Part shown: positions 1 to 9,204 of the stretch, piece by piece
Layout: every line of letters begins with the position of its first letter
How positions within the stretch are numbered: position 1 is the first letter of the stretch
Source of the DNA: Bradyrhizobium manausense
GTDB lineage: Bacteria; Pseudomonadota; Alphaproteobacteria; Rhizobiales; Xanthobacteraceae
Direction of reading: 5' to 3'
Length of the DNA: 64,000 nucleotides
Assembly (NCBI RefSeq): GCF_018129685.1
Contig: NZ_JAFCLG010000016.1
Coordinates: 62,001 to 126,000 of the forward strand
Program-made: the position numbers and the translations under genes
Notes under the pieces: generated by a model
What the model saw: the letters and a program-made list of their open reading frames with translations, nothing else
Database searches by the model: none
Told to the model about the DNA's origin: nothing

Positions 1-937
<937 letters not shown>

Positions 938-1062
938 CGATCTTCCTTCATGGTCGCGCGGATCGCGGCCTGATCCTTGGGCTCTACGAGGAAATCCCCA
1001 AGGAATCCTCATCGTTAGACTGATACAATCTAGGTGCCGCCCCGGGCGCTGCCAAGGGAACG

Positions 1063-1085
1063 AGATGGGACTATTTATCCCATCT
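1063..1085. repeat. Inverted repeat upstream of ftsH
   Basis: Perfect 8-base arms AGATGGGA and TCCCATCT are separated by the 7-base loop CTATTTA. It lies 126-148 bases upstream of the ftsH start and downstream of the tilS stop. No T-run follows on the minus strand, so a regulatory site or mRNA stem-loop is more likely than a classical terminator. Confidence 0.5.
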
Positions 1086-1202
1086 TAGAGCGATTCCCGC
1101 TGAAATAATGGCATTGGAGCCGGGGTTTTACCTGCCTGGTTAAGGTGTCCTGACGGCGACCCGCCGCAACGGCCGGTGTCATGGTCCGCCCTCATCCGCC
1201 CC

Positions 1203-2321
1203 TTAAGTCCCTTCAGGTCTCCTTGGGGATCGCCGGGCCGGCGCAGGCGTGACGTGGATACGCCCCCCGGAAAGGCTGATCAAGGCTCCCGCAAGGGTCC
1301 GTTTGAGAAGGGTCTGCTTCGGGATCGCGCGGCCATTTGCCGGTACACGGGATGTCCCGGCCATCTTCTGTTCGCTGATGGCCTGATCGAGCGCGGCCAG
1401 CAGGGTCTCGACCTTGCCGAGTTCCGCCGGCCCCTCGTGCCCGAGCGCATCGATCGCCCGCAGCAGCAGCCGCAGCCGGACTTCCTCCGGCAAGTTGACG
1501 AAGGCTACTGCTTCAAAGGAGGTTTGGGCCTCGAAGCTGCGAACGCCCGGATGCGGCGCATCGCCGCGATCGCGCAATCGGAGGAATTGCTCGGCGCCGT
1601 CGGTCAAGACCTCGAGCGCCGCGTTGGCGCGCGCGAGCCTGCCCGCGAGTCGCACCAGGGTGCGGGCATCGCCGCCCTCGGCTGCGAGCTGCGGCAGCAG
1701 CGCGCGCAGGCGGGGCCGCGTGAAGGCCGCGTCGCGATTGGTCGGATCGTCAGCAAAATCGATCCTGGCCCGCTTCAAGGTTGCGATCAGCTGCGATTTC
1801 GGGACATCGAGCAACGGGCGCGCCAGAATGAGGCCGTCGCGCGCCGAGAGGCGCGCCATCGCCGAGAGACCGGCGATGCCGCTGCCGCGGAGCAGCCGCA
1901 TCAGAAGCGTCTCGGCCTGGTCGTCGCGGGTGTGGGCGGTCAGCACATGGCTCGCGCCGGCAGCGCGCGCGGCCTTCGCAAGCAGGCGGTAGCGGGCCTC
2001 GCGTGCGGCGGCGGGCAATCCCGTCTCTGGCTTGGCGCCGCGCCAGCGCAGGGTACGGTGCGGCAATCCGAGATCTGCCGCGAGCTGTTTGACCTCGCGC
2101 GCCTCGCGCGCCGATTCTTTCCGCAGGCCGTGATCGACGGTGACGACGGTGAGATCGGGGCCGCGGGCAAGGCTGCGGCGCCAACGTGCCGCGAGCCACA
2201 TCAGCGCGACCGAGTCGGGCCCGCCGGAGACCGCGAGCACCAGCGCGGGCGCAGCCTTGAACGCGACGAAGAGCTGCTTCGCCGCACGCGCGGAGATCGG
2301 AGAATTGTCGTCGTCTGACAT
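1203..2321 (-). CDS. tilS: tRNA(Ile)-lysidine synthase TilS
   Basis: Modifies cytidine 34 of the CAU-anticodon isoleucine tRNA to lysidine using ATP and lysine, so that the tRNA reads AUA. The PP-loop SGGPDS is at residues 32-37, followed by the typical TVDHGLR stretch and a DDQAETLLMRLLRGSG block. The ATG at 2321 is preferred over a TTG five codons upstream. At 372 residues it is shorter than the E. coli protein, which fits the compact alphaproteobacterial form. It sits between cpoB and ftsH in the conserved order, with 81 bases to cpoB. Confidence 0.95.
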   Translation of the reverse strand: MSDDDNSPISARAAKQLFVAFKAAPALVLAVSGGPDSVALMWLAARWRRSLARGPDLTVVTVDHGLRKESAREAREVKQLAADLGLPHRTLRWRGAKPETGLPAAAREARYRLLAKAARAAGASHVLTAHTRDDQAETLLMRLLRGSGIAGLSAMARLSARDGLILARPLLDVPKSQLIATLKRARIDFADDPTNRDAAFTRPRLRALLPQLAAEGGDARTLVRLAGRLARANAALEVLTDGAEQFLRLRDRGDAPHPGVRSFEAQTSFEAVAFVNLPEEVRLRLLLRAIDALGHEGPAELGKVETLLAALDQAISEQKMAGTSRVPANGRAIPKQTLLKRTLAGALISLSGGRIHVTPAPARRSPRRPEGT

Positions 2322-2402
2322 GACGCGGCCCGGCAATCGCCAGCGAGTGGCGGCGCAATCTAGCGCAGCAGCATCGGCCTTGTCAGCGTTCGCCTTCGCA
2401 GA

Positions 2403-3428
2403 TCAGCACTTGACCCGCTTCTGCTCGCGATCGACGGCGGCCTTCACGCCGGCCGAGGCGCGCGGATATTTGCGGCCGACCTCGCCGAAGGCGGCGCAGG
2501 CGGCTTCCTTCTCCTTCAGCGCGGCGAGCGACTGACCGAGCCGCAACAGCGCGTCGGGCGCCTTGGCGGATTTGTCGTATTTGGTGGTGACCGCGAGGAA
2601 CGCCTCGGCGGAATCGCGATATTGCTGGCGCTGGAAATAACTTTCGCCGAGCCAGTATTGCGCATCGCCGAGCAGCGGGTCTCCAGGATATTTCGCGGCG
2701 AAATCCTTCATGGTCTGCTCGGCGAGCGCGTAGTCCTTGCGCTGCATGTAGCCGATGCCGAGGTCGAACTCGTCGCGCGGCGTGGCCGAGGGCGGCAGGG
2801 TCGCGAGCGCCGGAGCGCCAGCCTGCGCGGGATTGCCCTGCTGGGCCGGCGGATAGCCCGGCTGGGCAGGAGCTGCTCCTTGCGGATATTGTCCGCCATT
2901 GTTGGAAAGATCGAGCGGCGCCCCCGCCGGCATCGGCTGCTGGCCGCCGCCGAGTGCGCGCGGCGCACCGGGCGCATTCGGGCTCTGGCTCGGGTCGAAC
3001 GCATCGCCGCGGCGGCGCGTGCCCGGAGCGCCGGGGCCCGGCTGCTCCTGGACGATCGGCGCCGGCGGCGCGATCTGGGGCTGCTGGTAATTCGGTTGCT
3101 GCACGGCCTGTTGCTGCGGCTGCTGGCGATAGCCGGGCGCCGCCTGGGTGGGCGCTACCTGGGCCGGCGGGACGGCTGCGACGTTGGGCTGCTGGGCCGG
3201 CCCCTGTCCGGGCGCGCCGCCCTCGAGCTGGCGGATGCGATCTTCGAGCTGGCGGTTGCGATATTGCAGCTCTTCATTCTGCCCGGTGAGCTGGCGCAGC
3301 TGGTTCTCCAGCCGCTCGATCCGGATCTCGGGGTCACCGTCGTCCGACTGGGCGAAGGCGGGCGCGCACAAAGAGAGCAGCGCGGCGAGCGCCACAGTGC
3401 CGGTGAAGACCTTGGATCTGGATGACAT
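2403..3428 (-). CDS. cpoB: Cell division coordinator CpoB (YbgF), periplasmic Tol-Pal partner
   Basis: Periplasmic protein that links peptidoglycan synthesis with Tol-Pal driven outer-membrane constriction. It has a signal peptide (about residues 1-26, ending APAFAQ), a coiled-coil trimerisation segment (about 30-68, heptads with ERLENQLRQL) and then roughly 140 residues rich in Gln, Pro and Ala. The C-terminal TPR units begin near GIGYMQRKDYALAEQ. The ATG at 3428 is chosen because it starts the signal peptide; an in-frame extension to 3575 would run through the terminator hairpin at 3551-3572. The long Q/P-rich linker is larger than in the enterobacterial protein. Confidence 0.93.
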   Translation of the reverse strand: MSSRSKVFTGTVALAALLSLCAPAFAQSDDGDPEIRIERLENQLRQLTGQNEELQYRNRQLEDRIRQLEGGAPGQGPAQQPNVAAVPPAQVAPTQAAPGYRQQPQQQAVQQPNYQQPQIAPPAPIVQEQPGPGAPGTRRRGDAFDPSQSPNAPGAPRALGGGQQPMPAGAPLDLSNNGGQYPQGAAPAQPGYPPAQQGNPAQAGAPALATLPPSATPRDEFDLGIGYMQRKDYALAEQTMKDFAAKYPGDPLLGDAQYWLGESYFQRQQYRDSAEAFLAVTTKYDKSAKAPDALLRLGQSLAALKEKEAACAAFGEVGRKYPRASAGVKAAVDREQKRVKC

Positions 3429-3550
3429 CTTGCCCTGACGACGAAAACGAAATCTGCGACGGAACGCGCGATGCGCCACACATTGAAAGGCACTACGCCA
3501 AAAATGTGACTGGCACCACGCCGTTTCCGTCACAGTTGGCTGAAACGAAA

Positions 3551-3572
3551 CCGGCGCCCGAAAGGGCGCCGG
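3551..3572 (-). terminator. Hairpin terminator/attenuator between pal and cpoB
   Basis: Perfect 9-base stem CCGGCGCCC / GGGCGCCGG with a 4-base loop. Read on the minus strand it is followed by TTTCGTTTC. It lies 41 bases beyond the pal stop and 123 bases before the cpoB start, so it probably ends or attenuates the pal transcript. Confidence 0.7.
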
Positions 3573-3612
3573 CATATTCGATTTCCAAAGATGAACGGCC
3601 GCTGACCAAGTG

Positions 3613-4101
3613 TCAGGAGCTCGCGTTCAGCACGGTGACGGCGCGGCGGTTCTGCGACCAGCAGGAGATATCGTTACACACCGCCACGGGGCGCTCCTTG
3701 CCGTAGGAGATCGTGCGCATGCGGTTCGGATCGATGCCGCGCGAGGCGAGGAAGGAGCGCACCGACTGGGCGCGGCGGGCGCCGAGCGCGATGTTGTATT
3801 CGCGGGTGCCGCGCTCGTCGGCATGGCCTTCGATGGTGAAGGAGTAGCGCGGATAGGTCTGCAGCCACTGCGCCTGCTTCTCCAGGGTCACGATCGCCTG
3901 CGGGGTCAGATCGGTCTGGTCGCTCTCGAAGAACACGCGGTCGCCCACGTTCACCACGAAATCCTGCTGGCTGCCCGGCGTGGCAGCGTTTGCCTGCGCA
4001 TCGCCAAGAGTATTCTGTTTGGCGCAAGCGCCCATCGACAGCGCGATGGCGACCACCGCGGCCAGCTTCAATCCCTGGAGGATACGCATAGGATTCATCA
4101 T
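3613..4101 (-). CDS. pal: Peptidoglycan-associated lipoprotein Pal
   Basis: Outer-membrane lipoprotein that binds peptidoglycan and TolB, completing the Tol-Pal trans-envelope machine. A hydrophobic signal ends at a lipobox-like MGAC, with the lipidated Cys about 27 residues in. The OmpA-like domain follows, with the diaminopimelate-binding block TIEGHADERGTREYN and the NRMRTISYGKERP motif near the end. The start at 4101 (next ATG 4098) is supported by GGAGG about seven bases upstream. Unlike the usual tolB-pal adjacency, two extra genes (4357-7567) separate it from tolB, and it has its own upstream region with a strong inverted repeat. Confidence 0.96.
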   Translation of the reverse strand: MMNPMRILQGLKLAAVVAIALSMGACAKQNTLGDAQANAATPGSQQDFVVNVGDRVFFESDQTDLTPQAIVTLEKQAQWLQTYPRYSFTIEGHADERGTREYNIALGARRAQSVRSFLASRGIDPNRMRTISYGKERPVAVCNDISCWSQNRRAVTVLNASS

Positions 4102-4166
4102 TCCGGAGCCTCCACGCTCACGTTCGTCCACTGCTGTCCGGTCTACAGGGGGTTGGTTAAGCGAAC

Positions 4167-4188
4167 GTTCCGTCAACCTTGACGGAAC
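4167..4188. promoter_or_regulatory. 10-base-arm inverted repeat upstream of pal
   Basis: Arms GTTCCGTCAA and TTGACGGAAC match perfectly around a 2-base centre, 66-87 bases upstream of the pal start. The minus-strand copy contains a TTGACG that could act as a -35 element, although I could not place a convincing -10. Its position and symmetry suggest an operator for pal. Confidence 0.5.
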
Positions 4189-4356
4189 CTTGCCTCAGCC
4201 GCTCAAATGCCCCCAACCAGCGAAAAGCACCCGCCATGGTTAATGGTTTGTAAATGTGGCACGAGGGTGAAGGCAAGCGGGACCGGCGGGCAAAAACGCC
4301 GTATTTTGCTTGAATTTTGGGCCGAAGAGCGCGGGAAGGAACGGCGGAACGCGGAA

Positions 4357-5079
4357 TCAGGACTGCGCGACGCTCGGGACGAGCGCCGGCGGCCGCACGA
4401 TCTGGCGCTGGCCGCGCTCGAACAGCATCCGTCGCTCTAACGCGCTGGAGCGCATGATCGGGAAGCGGGTCAGGACGCGCTCGCGCAGGCTGCGGAAATC
4501 AGACGTCATCAATGCGACGCTGATGTGCAGGTTCGGAGCCCGGCGGGGCTCGGTGATGGGCTCGTGGAGAAAGACCCGACGGTAGAACGCCTGGTGTTCG
4601 GCGCGAACCGCCGCCAGCCCAGTGTCGGCGTTGAAATGCTCGCAGGCGAGATAAGCGAGCCGCAGCGTCAGATATGGGAGCGTGGGAAACTCCTTGGCCT
4701 TCTCCGGATCGGCAACGAAACGGCATGGATCAACGAAAACCTCGCCTCGATCGAGGCGGGGGTAAAGGACATCGCGGAACAGGTCACCCGTATGGGACAT
4801 TCGCCAGTCCGACGTCAAAACATGGAGGCGAAGAGAGCTGCAGAGCTCCCCGTCGACATAGACTCCAAAAGTCCATGCATTGGGAGCGTCGTCATAAGGA
4901 TCCGTGACGCGCTGAGACTCCGACTCGGAAATCAACCCTCCGTACAGGTAGCCTTTGTAGCGCAGCGCGCAAATGGCGTCTCTGTCTTCCGGACTTTCGA
5001 CCAGCCGGTAGTCGACCCTGTCTAAAATCCCTGCCCCCCGCATCGAAAGCGGGGTGCGCGGCTCGGCCCGGGATTCCAT
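4357..5079 (-). CDS. GNAT-fold N-acyl amino acid synthase (FeeM)/autoinducer-synthase-like protein
   Basis: 240 residues with the layout of the FeeM/LuxI-like acyltransferase fold. There is an N-terminal ICALRYKGYLYGGLI segment, a central VYVDGELCSSLRLHV strand pair, then VDPCRFV (117-123), TLRLAYLACEHF (138-149) and AVRAEHQAFYRRVF (157-170). Known relatives transfer an acyl chain from acyl-ACP to an amino acid or homoserine lactone; the product here cannot be deduced. The ATG at 5079 is chosen because GGAG lies six bases upstream; a TTG at 5091 is the alternative. A palindrome lies about 100 bases upstream. It sits between the c-di-GMP gene and pal. A generic GNAT with another acceptor is possible. 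Confidence 0.62.
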   Translation of the reverse strand: MESRAEPRTPLSMRGAGILDRVDYRLVESPEDRDAICALRYKGYLYGGLISESESQRVTDPYDDAPNAWTFGVYVDGELCSSLRLHVLTSDWRMSHTGDLFRDVLYPRLDRGEVFVDPCRFVADPEKAKEFPTLPYLTLRLAYLACEHFNADTGLAAVRAEHQAFYRRVFLHEPITEPRRAPNLHISVALMTSDFRSLRERVLTRFPIMRSSALERRMLFERGQRQIVRPPALVPSVAQS

Positions 5080-5175
5080 CTGACACTCCAAACACGAAGA
5101 ACAACTTCCGCGAGTTTGAGAAGATTAACGTTTCCTTAAGAGGATTGCAAAGGGTTGAACTGGTTACGGTTAACC

Positions 5176-5191
5176 TCCGTAGGACTACGGA
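5176..5191. promoter_or_regulatory. Palindrome upstream of the FeeM-like gene
   Basis: Arms TCCGTAG and CTACGGA flank a 2-base centre, 97-112 bases upstream of the acyltransferase start, in a 154-base gap with no gene. Its length is near that of a LuxR-type box, but it is not a clear match to the lux-box consensus. Confidence 0.4.
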
Positions 5192-5233
5192 CTGCAACGT
5201 GTTGAAACGATGGGAAATTCAAGGAATCGGATG

Positions 5234-7567
5234 TCAGGCGAAAGAGCGCGAGGAAATCGCCACGCGCTGTTCATCCATGCGGCGGCCATGCGAGGCATCG
5301 AGAAGCTGACGCACCCGCACCGCGGGGACCGGGCGACTAAACAGATAGCCTTGCCCCTCGGACACGGTGCCGTCGGCGCTGACCAGTTCGAGCTGCTCGT
5401 TGGTCTCGATGCCTTCGACCACGACCGCCATGCCGAGATCGGCGGCTAGCCGCGCCACGCCGCGCAGCAAGGTCAGCGGCCGATCGGTGTCGATGCCCTC
5501 GAGGAAGGAGCGGTCGATCTTGACCTTCTGCATCGGGAAATTGTGCAGATAGCTGAGGCTCGAATAGCCGGTGCCGAAATCGTCCAGTGAAATGCGCACC
5601 CCGAGCGCATGCAACTGCGACAGGACGTCGTGGGTGAGCTGGGTGTTACGCAGCAGAGAGGATTCGGTGATTTCGATCTCGAGGCGATGCGCCGGCAGGC
5701 CCGACACTTCGAGCGCATAGCGGATCTCGCTCAGCACGTCGCGCTGATGGAATTGCTGCGGCGAGAAGTTGACGGCGACGCTGACGCCCTCCGGCCACTT
5801 CATGCATTCCATGCAGGCGCGGCGCAGGATCCAGCGGCCGAGATCGACGATCAGGCCCATGTCCTCGGCGACGGGGATGATGTCGACCGGCGAGACCGTG
5901 CCGCGCACCGGATGATTCCAGCGCAGCAGCGCCTCGCAGGTGGTGATCTTGCCGGACTTGAGGTTGACCAGCGGCTGGTAGAACAGCTCGAACTCCTCGT
6001 TGGCGAGCGCCTTGCGCAGATCGAGCTCGAGGATGCGGCGAGCCTCGACGGTGGCCGCCATCTCCTCGCGGAAGAAGCAGAAGGTGCCGCGGCCGTCGGC
6101 CTTGGCGCGGTAGAGCGCCATGTCGGCGTTCTTGAGCAACGTGTCGGCGCTGGTGCCCTCCGGCGCAGTCAGCGCGATCCCGACGCTGGCACCGATCTCG
6201 ACCAGGTGATTGTCAATGCGGTAGCGCTCGCTCAGGCGCTCGACGATGCGACGGGCGAGGCTCGCGGCATCCTCCGGGGAATCAAGGTTCTGCTGGAACA
6301 CGACGAATTCGTCGCCGCCGAAACGGGCGACGAAATCCTCCGGTCGCAGCATCTCGCGCAGCCGATTGGCGACCGCGCAAAGCAGCTGGTCGCCGCAGGG
6401 ATGGCCGAGCGTGTCGTTGACCTGCTTGAACTGGTCGAGGTCGACGAACAGCAGCGCGGAGAGCCGATCGGAATGATGCGAATAGGCGAGCAGCCGCTCG
6501 ATCTCATCGCGGAACGAGACGCGGTTCGGCAGCGCGGTCAGTTCGTCATAACGGGCGAGATGATTGATCTTCGCCTCGGCGTTCTTACGCTCGGTGATGT
6601 CCTCCAACAGAACGACGGCGCCGCCGTCGGTCATTGGCTGAATGGTCCAGGACAAAGTCCGGCCGTGCCCGGAATGAGGATCGACGGTCACGATCTCCTT
6701 GATCTGCGCGTCGCGGATGTCGTGCAGGATCAGCCCGCCACTCTCCGCCGAGATTGCTCCACCGGCGACGCAAGCCGATACGATATCGGCCGCATTGACG
6801 CCGCGCTTGACCAGGTCTTCGGGCAATTCCATCAGTTCGCCAAAGCGATGGTTCATGACCGCCAGCCGCCCGTCGGCGCGGAACATGCACAGCCCGTGCG
6901 GCATGTTGTTGAGTGCGGTATCGAACTGACCGGCGAGCGCTGCTTCGCGCTCGCGCGCTACGACCGCCTGCATGAAAATTCTGTGCAGATTGGCCGAGAG
7001 CTTCATCAGGGTCACGAGAAACACTGCGCTCACGACCGACATGGCTATGTAATAAGGTGTGCCGCGCAACGCCAGCGCGACGACAGTCGGACCGAAGATC
7101 GCCGTCACCTGAAGCTGAAAGGCCCATTGCCGTCCATAGGCCCTGCCCGCGCCTCCCGCAGCGAGCCCAGTGGTGACCGACATGGCGATCATGTGAGCCA
7201 CCGCATCGTCCGTCCACAAGAGCGTGGCGGAGCACCAGATGCCGATCGCAGCGGCCTGGAACGTCGTCCCGAGCTGTGACCACATCTGCCAATTCGCAGC
7301 TTCGTCGATCGTCAGCGCATATTTGCGTTGCTGATAGCGGCGTAGCCCAAGGGCCCGGAGGACTCCGGTAAAGACAAGCAGGGCCACACAGCCCCAGATC
7401 ACATTGCTTCCCGTCTTCAGCGCGGTCAGCGACGCCGAGATGACCGCGAAGGCGAGACCGGCGACCAGCGGACCGGGTGCTTCAAACAAAGAATCGAGCA
7501 GCGCCGCCGAAATCGTAGATGACGTCGGCCACCGATCGGGCTGTCCGCTTTGACTTGCAAGTTGCAT
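5234..7567 (-). CDS. Membrane-bound PAS-GGDEF-EAL c-di-GMP turnover protein
   Basis: 777 residues. Five or so membrane segments fill residues about 30-195 (MASE-like sensor), a PAS-like domain follows (about 210-330), then GGDEF (about 340-500) and EAL (about 515-760). Active-site motifs look intact: GGDEF at 417-421, EALLRW at 545-550, DDFGTGYSS at 662-670 and EGIET at 718-722. Both cyclase and phosphodiesterase activities are therefore possible; in such hybrids often only one dominates. It lies downstream of the FeeM-like gene on the same strand with a 154-base gap and is insulated from tolB by a terminator. The signal sensed is not evident. Confidence 0.93.
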   Translation of the reverse strand: MQLASQSGQPDRWPTSSTISAALLDSLFEAPGPLVAGLAFAVISASLTALKTGSNVIWGCVALLVFTGVLRALGLRRYQQRKYALTIDEAANWQMWSQLGTTFQAAAIGIWCSATLLWTDDAVAHMIAMSVTTGLAAGGAGRAYGRQWAFQLQVTAIFGPTVVALALRGTPYYIAMSVVSAVFLVTLMKLSANLHRIFMQAVVAREREAALAGQFDTALNNMPHGLCMFRADGRLAVMNHRFGELMELPEDLVKRGVNAADIVSACVAGGAISAESGGLILHDIRDAQIKEIVTVDPHSGHGRTLSWTIQPMTDGGAVVLLEDITERKNAEAKINHLARYDELTALPNRVSFRDEIERLLAYSHHSDRLSALLFVDLDQFKQVNDTLGHPCGDQLLCAVANRLREMLRPEDFVARFGGDEFVVFQQNLDSPEDAASLARRIVERLSERYRIDNHLVEIGASVGIALTAPEGTSADTLLKNADMALYRAKADGRGTFCFFREEMAATVEARRILELDLRKALANEEFELFYQPLVNLKSGKITTCEALLRWNHPVRGTVSPVDIIPVAEDMGLIVDLGRWILRRACMECMKWPEGVSVAVNFSPQQFHQRDVLSEIRYALEVSGLPAHRLEIEITESSLLRNTQLTHDVLSQLHALGVRISLDDFGTGYSSLSYLHNFPMQKVKIDRSFLEGIDTDRPLTLLRGVARLAADLGMAVVVEGIETNEQLELVSADGTVSEGQGYLFSRPVPAVRVRQLLDASHGRRMDEQRVAISSRSFA

Positions 7568-7782
7568 TTTTCGGGCTGCACGCGTCCTGTCTGCGCGTAC
7601 TTTTACCCACAGCAGATGAAGCCTTTCTGAGGGAACATCGTTAAAGTCGAGTTGTTTTTCGGCAATGGCGAAATTGTTTCTGCTGAGAAATCAATGAGCT
7701 AGGCAAGCCTTGCCGGGCACAAGGTGAAGGAAAGCTTGCCGCGCGCGCAGAAAGCGGAAAAATCGGCGCATTTTTTCGAAAA

Positions 7783-7808
7783 GATCGCGCGTTGCAAACG
7801 CGCGGTCG
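7783..7808 (-). terminator. Rho-independent terminator of tolQRAB
   Basis: On the minus strand, two bases past the tolB stop, the stem CGCGCGTT / AACGCGCG has a 3-base loop and flanking GA/TC pairing. It is followed by TCTTTTCG. This marks the 3' end of the tolQ-tolB transcript and separates it from the GGDEF/EAL and pal genes. Confidence 0.7.
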
Positions 7809-7810
7809 AT

Positions 7811-9181
7811 CTATTGGCCCGCGGTCGCGGAGAGCAGCGGCGACCACGCCGGATCGGACGCGAAGCCGGGCGTCGGCACTTTCAATTCATTGCGGCCGGA
7901 AATATCGACCGAGAACAGCGACGGTCCGCCATTGCCGCCGGGATCGCGGAAGAACATCAGCACGCGGCCGTTCGGCGAGAAGGTGGGACCTTCATTGTGA
8001 TAACCTGACGTAAGCAGACGCTCGCCGGAGCCGTCGGGCTTCATGACGCCGATCGAGAACTGCCCGCCGCCCTGCCGGGTGAAGGCGATGTAGTCGCCGC
8101 GCGGCGACCAGACCGGCGTCGAATAGGTGGCGTTGTTGTCGTCCTTGGAGAAGGAGATGCGCTGTGCCTGTCCGCCGCTCGCCGCCATCACATAGATCTG
8201 CGACCTGCCGCCGCGATCGGACTCGAAGCAGATGCGCGTGCCATCGGGTGAATATGACGGAGACGTGTCGATCGCCGGGGTGTCGGTGAGGCGCGTGGTC
8301 GAGCGCGAGCGCAGATCCATCACGAACAAATTGGAATTGCCGCCCTGCTGCAGGCTCATGATGACGCGCTGGCCGTCCGGCGAGAATCTTGGAGCAAAGG
8401 TCATGCCGGGGAAGTTGCCGACGATCTCGCGCTGGCCGGTCTCGATGTTGAACAGATAGACCTTCGGATCGCCCTGCCCGAACTCCATATAGGTGATCTC
8501 TTGCGAGTTCGGCGAGAAGCGCGGCGTCAGCACGAGATCGGCGCCGCGAGTGAGATAGCGGACGTTGGCACCATCCTGGTCCATCATGGCGAGCCGCTTG
8601 ACGCGGCGCTCCTTCGGCCCGGTCTCGTCGACGAACACGACGCGACTGTCGAAATAGCCCTTTTCGCCGGTCATCTGCTCGTAGATCTGGTCGGAGATGA
8701 TGTGGGCGATCCGGCGCCAATATTCCGGCGAGGTGAAATATTGCTGGCCAGCGAGCTGCTGGCCGGTGACCACGTCCCAGAGACGGAATTCGGCCTTGAG
8801 GCGGCCGTCCTGCTGCCGCGTCATGCGGCCGGTGACGAGGGCCTGCGCGTTGAGGGTCTTCCAGTTCTGGAATTGCGGCGCGACGTCGATGTTGCTGATG
8901 CGCTCGATGAAAGCGGCCTGATCGATCGGGGCAAACAGGCCCGAGCGCTTCAGATTGTTGGTGATGACCTGCGTGACCCCGTTGCTGACATCGCCGTCGG
9001 CGGGCGAGCCCGGCACGAAATTGGTGATCGCGATCGGGATCGGCCGGAACTCCGTGGGATCGATGCGGAGGCGGCCTTGCTGCAGCTGCTGAGCAAACGC
9101 CTGCCCGCTCCCGAGCATCGCGAGCGTCGAGCCGGTCAGGGTCATGAAACGGCGGCGGTTGATCGATCGGACGTCATTCAT
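7811..9181 (-). CDS. tolB: Tol-Pal system beta-propeller protein TolB, Tat-type signal
   Basis: Periplasmic protein that shuttles between TolA and Pal during outer-membrane constriction. After the signal there is an N-terminal domain (FVPGSPADGDVSNGVTQVI and similar) and a six-bladed propeller of repeats of the form FSPDG/YSPDGTRICFESDRGG. The ATG at 9181 gives a 456-residue precursor whose signal reads INRRRFMTLTGSTLAML. That is a twin-arginine motif followed by a weakly hydrophobic stretch ending GQAFAQQ, so export by Tat rather than Sec is suggested. It starts 23 bases after tolA, and a terminator follows its stop directly. Confidence 0.96.
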   Translation of the reverse strand: MNDVRSINRRRFMTLTGSTLAMLGSGQAFAQQLQQGRLRIDPTEFRPIPIAITNFVPGSPADGDVSNGVTQVITNNLKRSGLFAPIDQAAFIERISNIDVAPQFQNWKTLNAQALVTGRMTRQQDGRLKAEFRLWDVVTGQQLAGQQYFTSPEYWRRIAHIISDQIYEQMTGEKGYFDSRVVFVDETGPKERRVKRLAMMDQDGANVRYLTRGADLVLTPRFSPNSQEITYMEFGQGDPKVYLFNIETGQREIVGNFPGMTFAPRFSPDGQRVIMSLQQGGNSNLFVMDLRSRSTTRLTDTPAIDTSPSYSPDGTRICFESDRGGRSQIYVMAASGGQAQRISFSKDDNNATYSTPVWSPRGDYIAFTRQGGGQFSIGVMKPDGSGERLLTSGYHNEGPTFSPNGRVLMFFRDPGGNGGPSLFSVDISGRNELKVPTPGFASDPAWSPLLSATAGQ

Positions 9182-9204
9182 CGCAAAATTCTTTTGTTCG
9201 GATG

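Noticed and set aside
1176..2318. Long plus-strand open frame opposite tilS
   Set aside because: Antisense to tilS; high GC content creates such frames, and its protein lacks recognisable domains and looks Arg/Ala-rich.
5609..7279. 556-residue plus-strand open frame opposite GGDEF-EAL
   Set aside because: Shadow of the coding strand; the minus-strand protein has intact GGDEF and EAL motifs.
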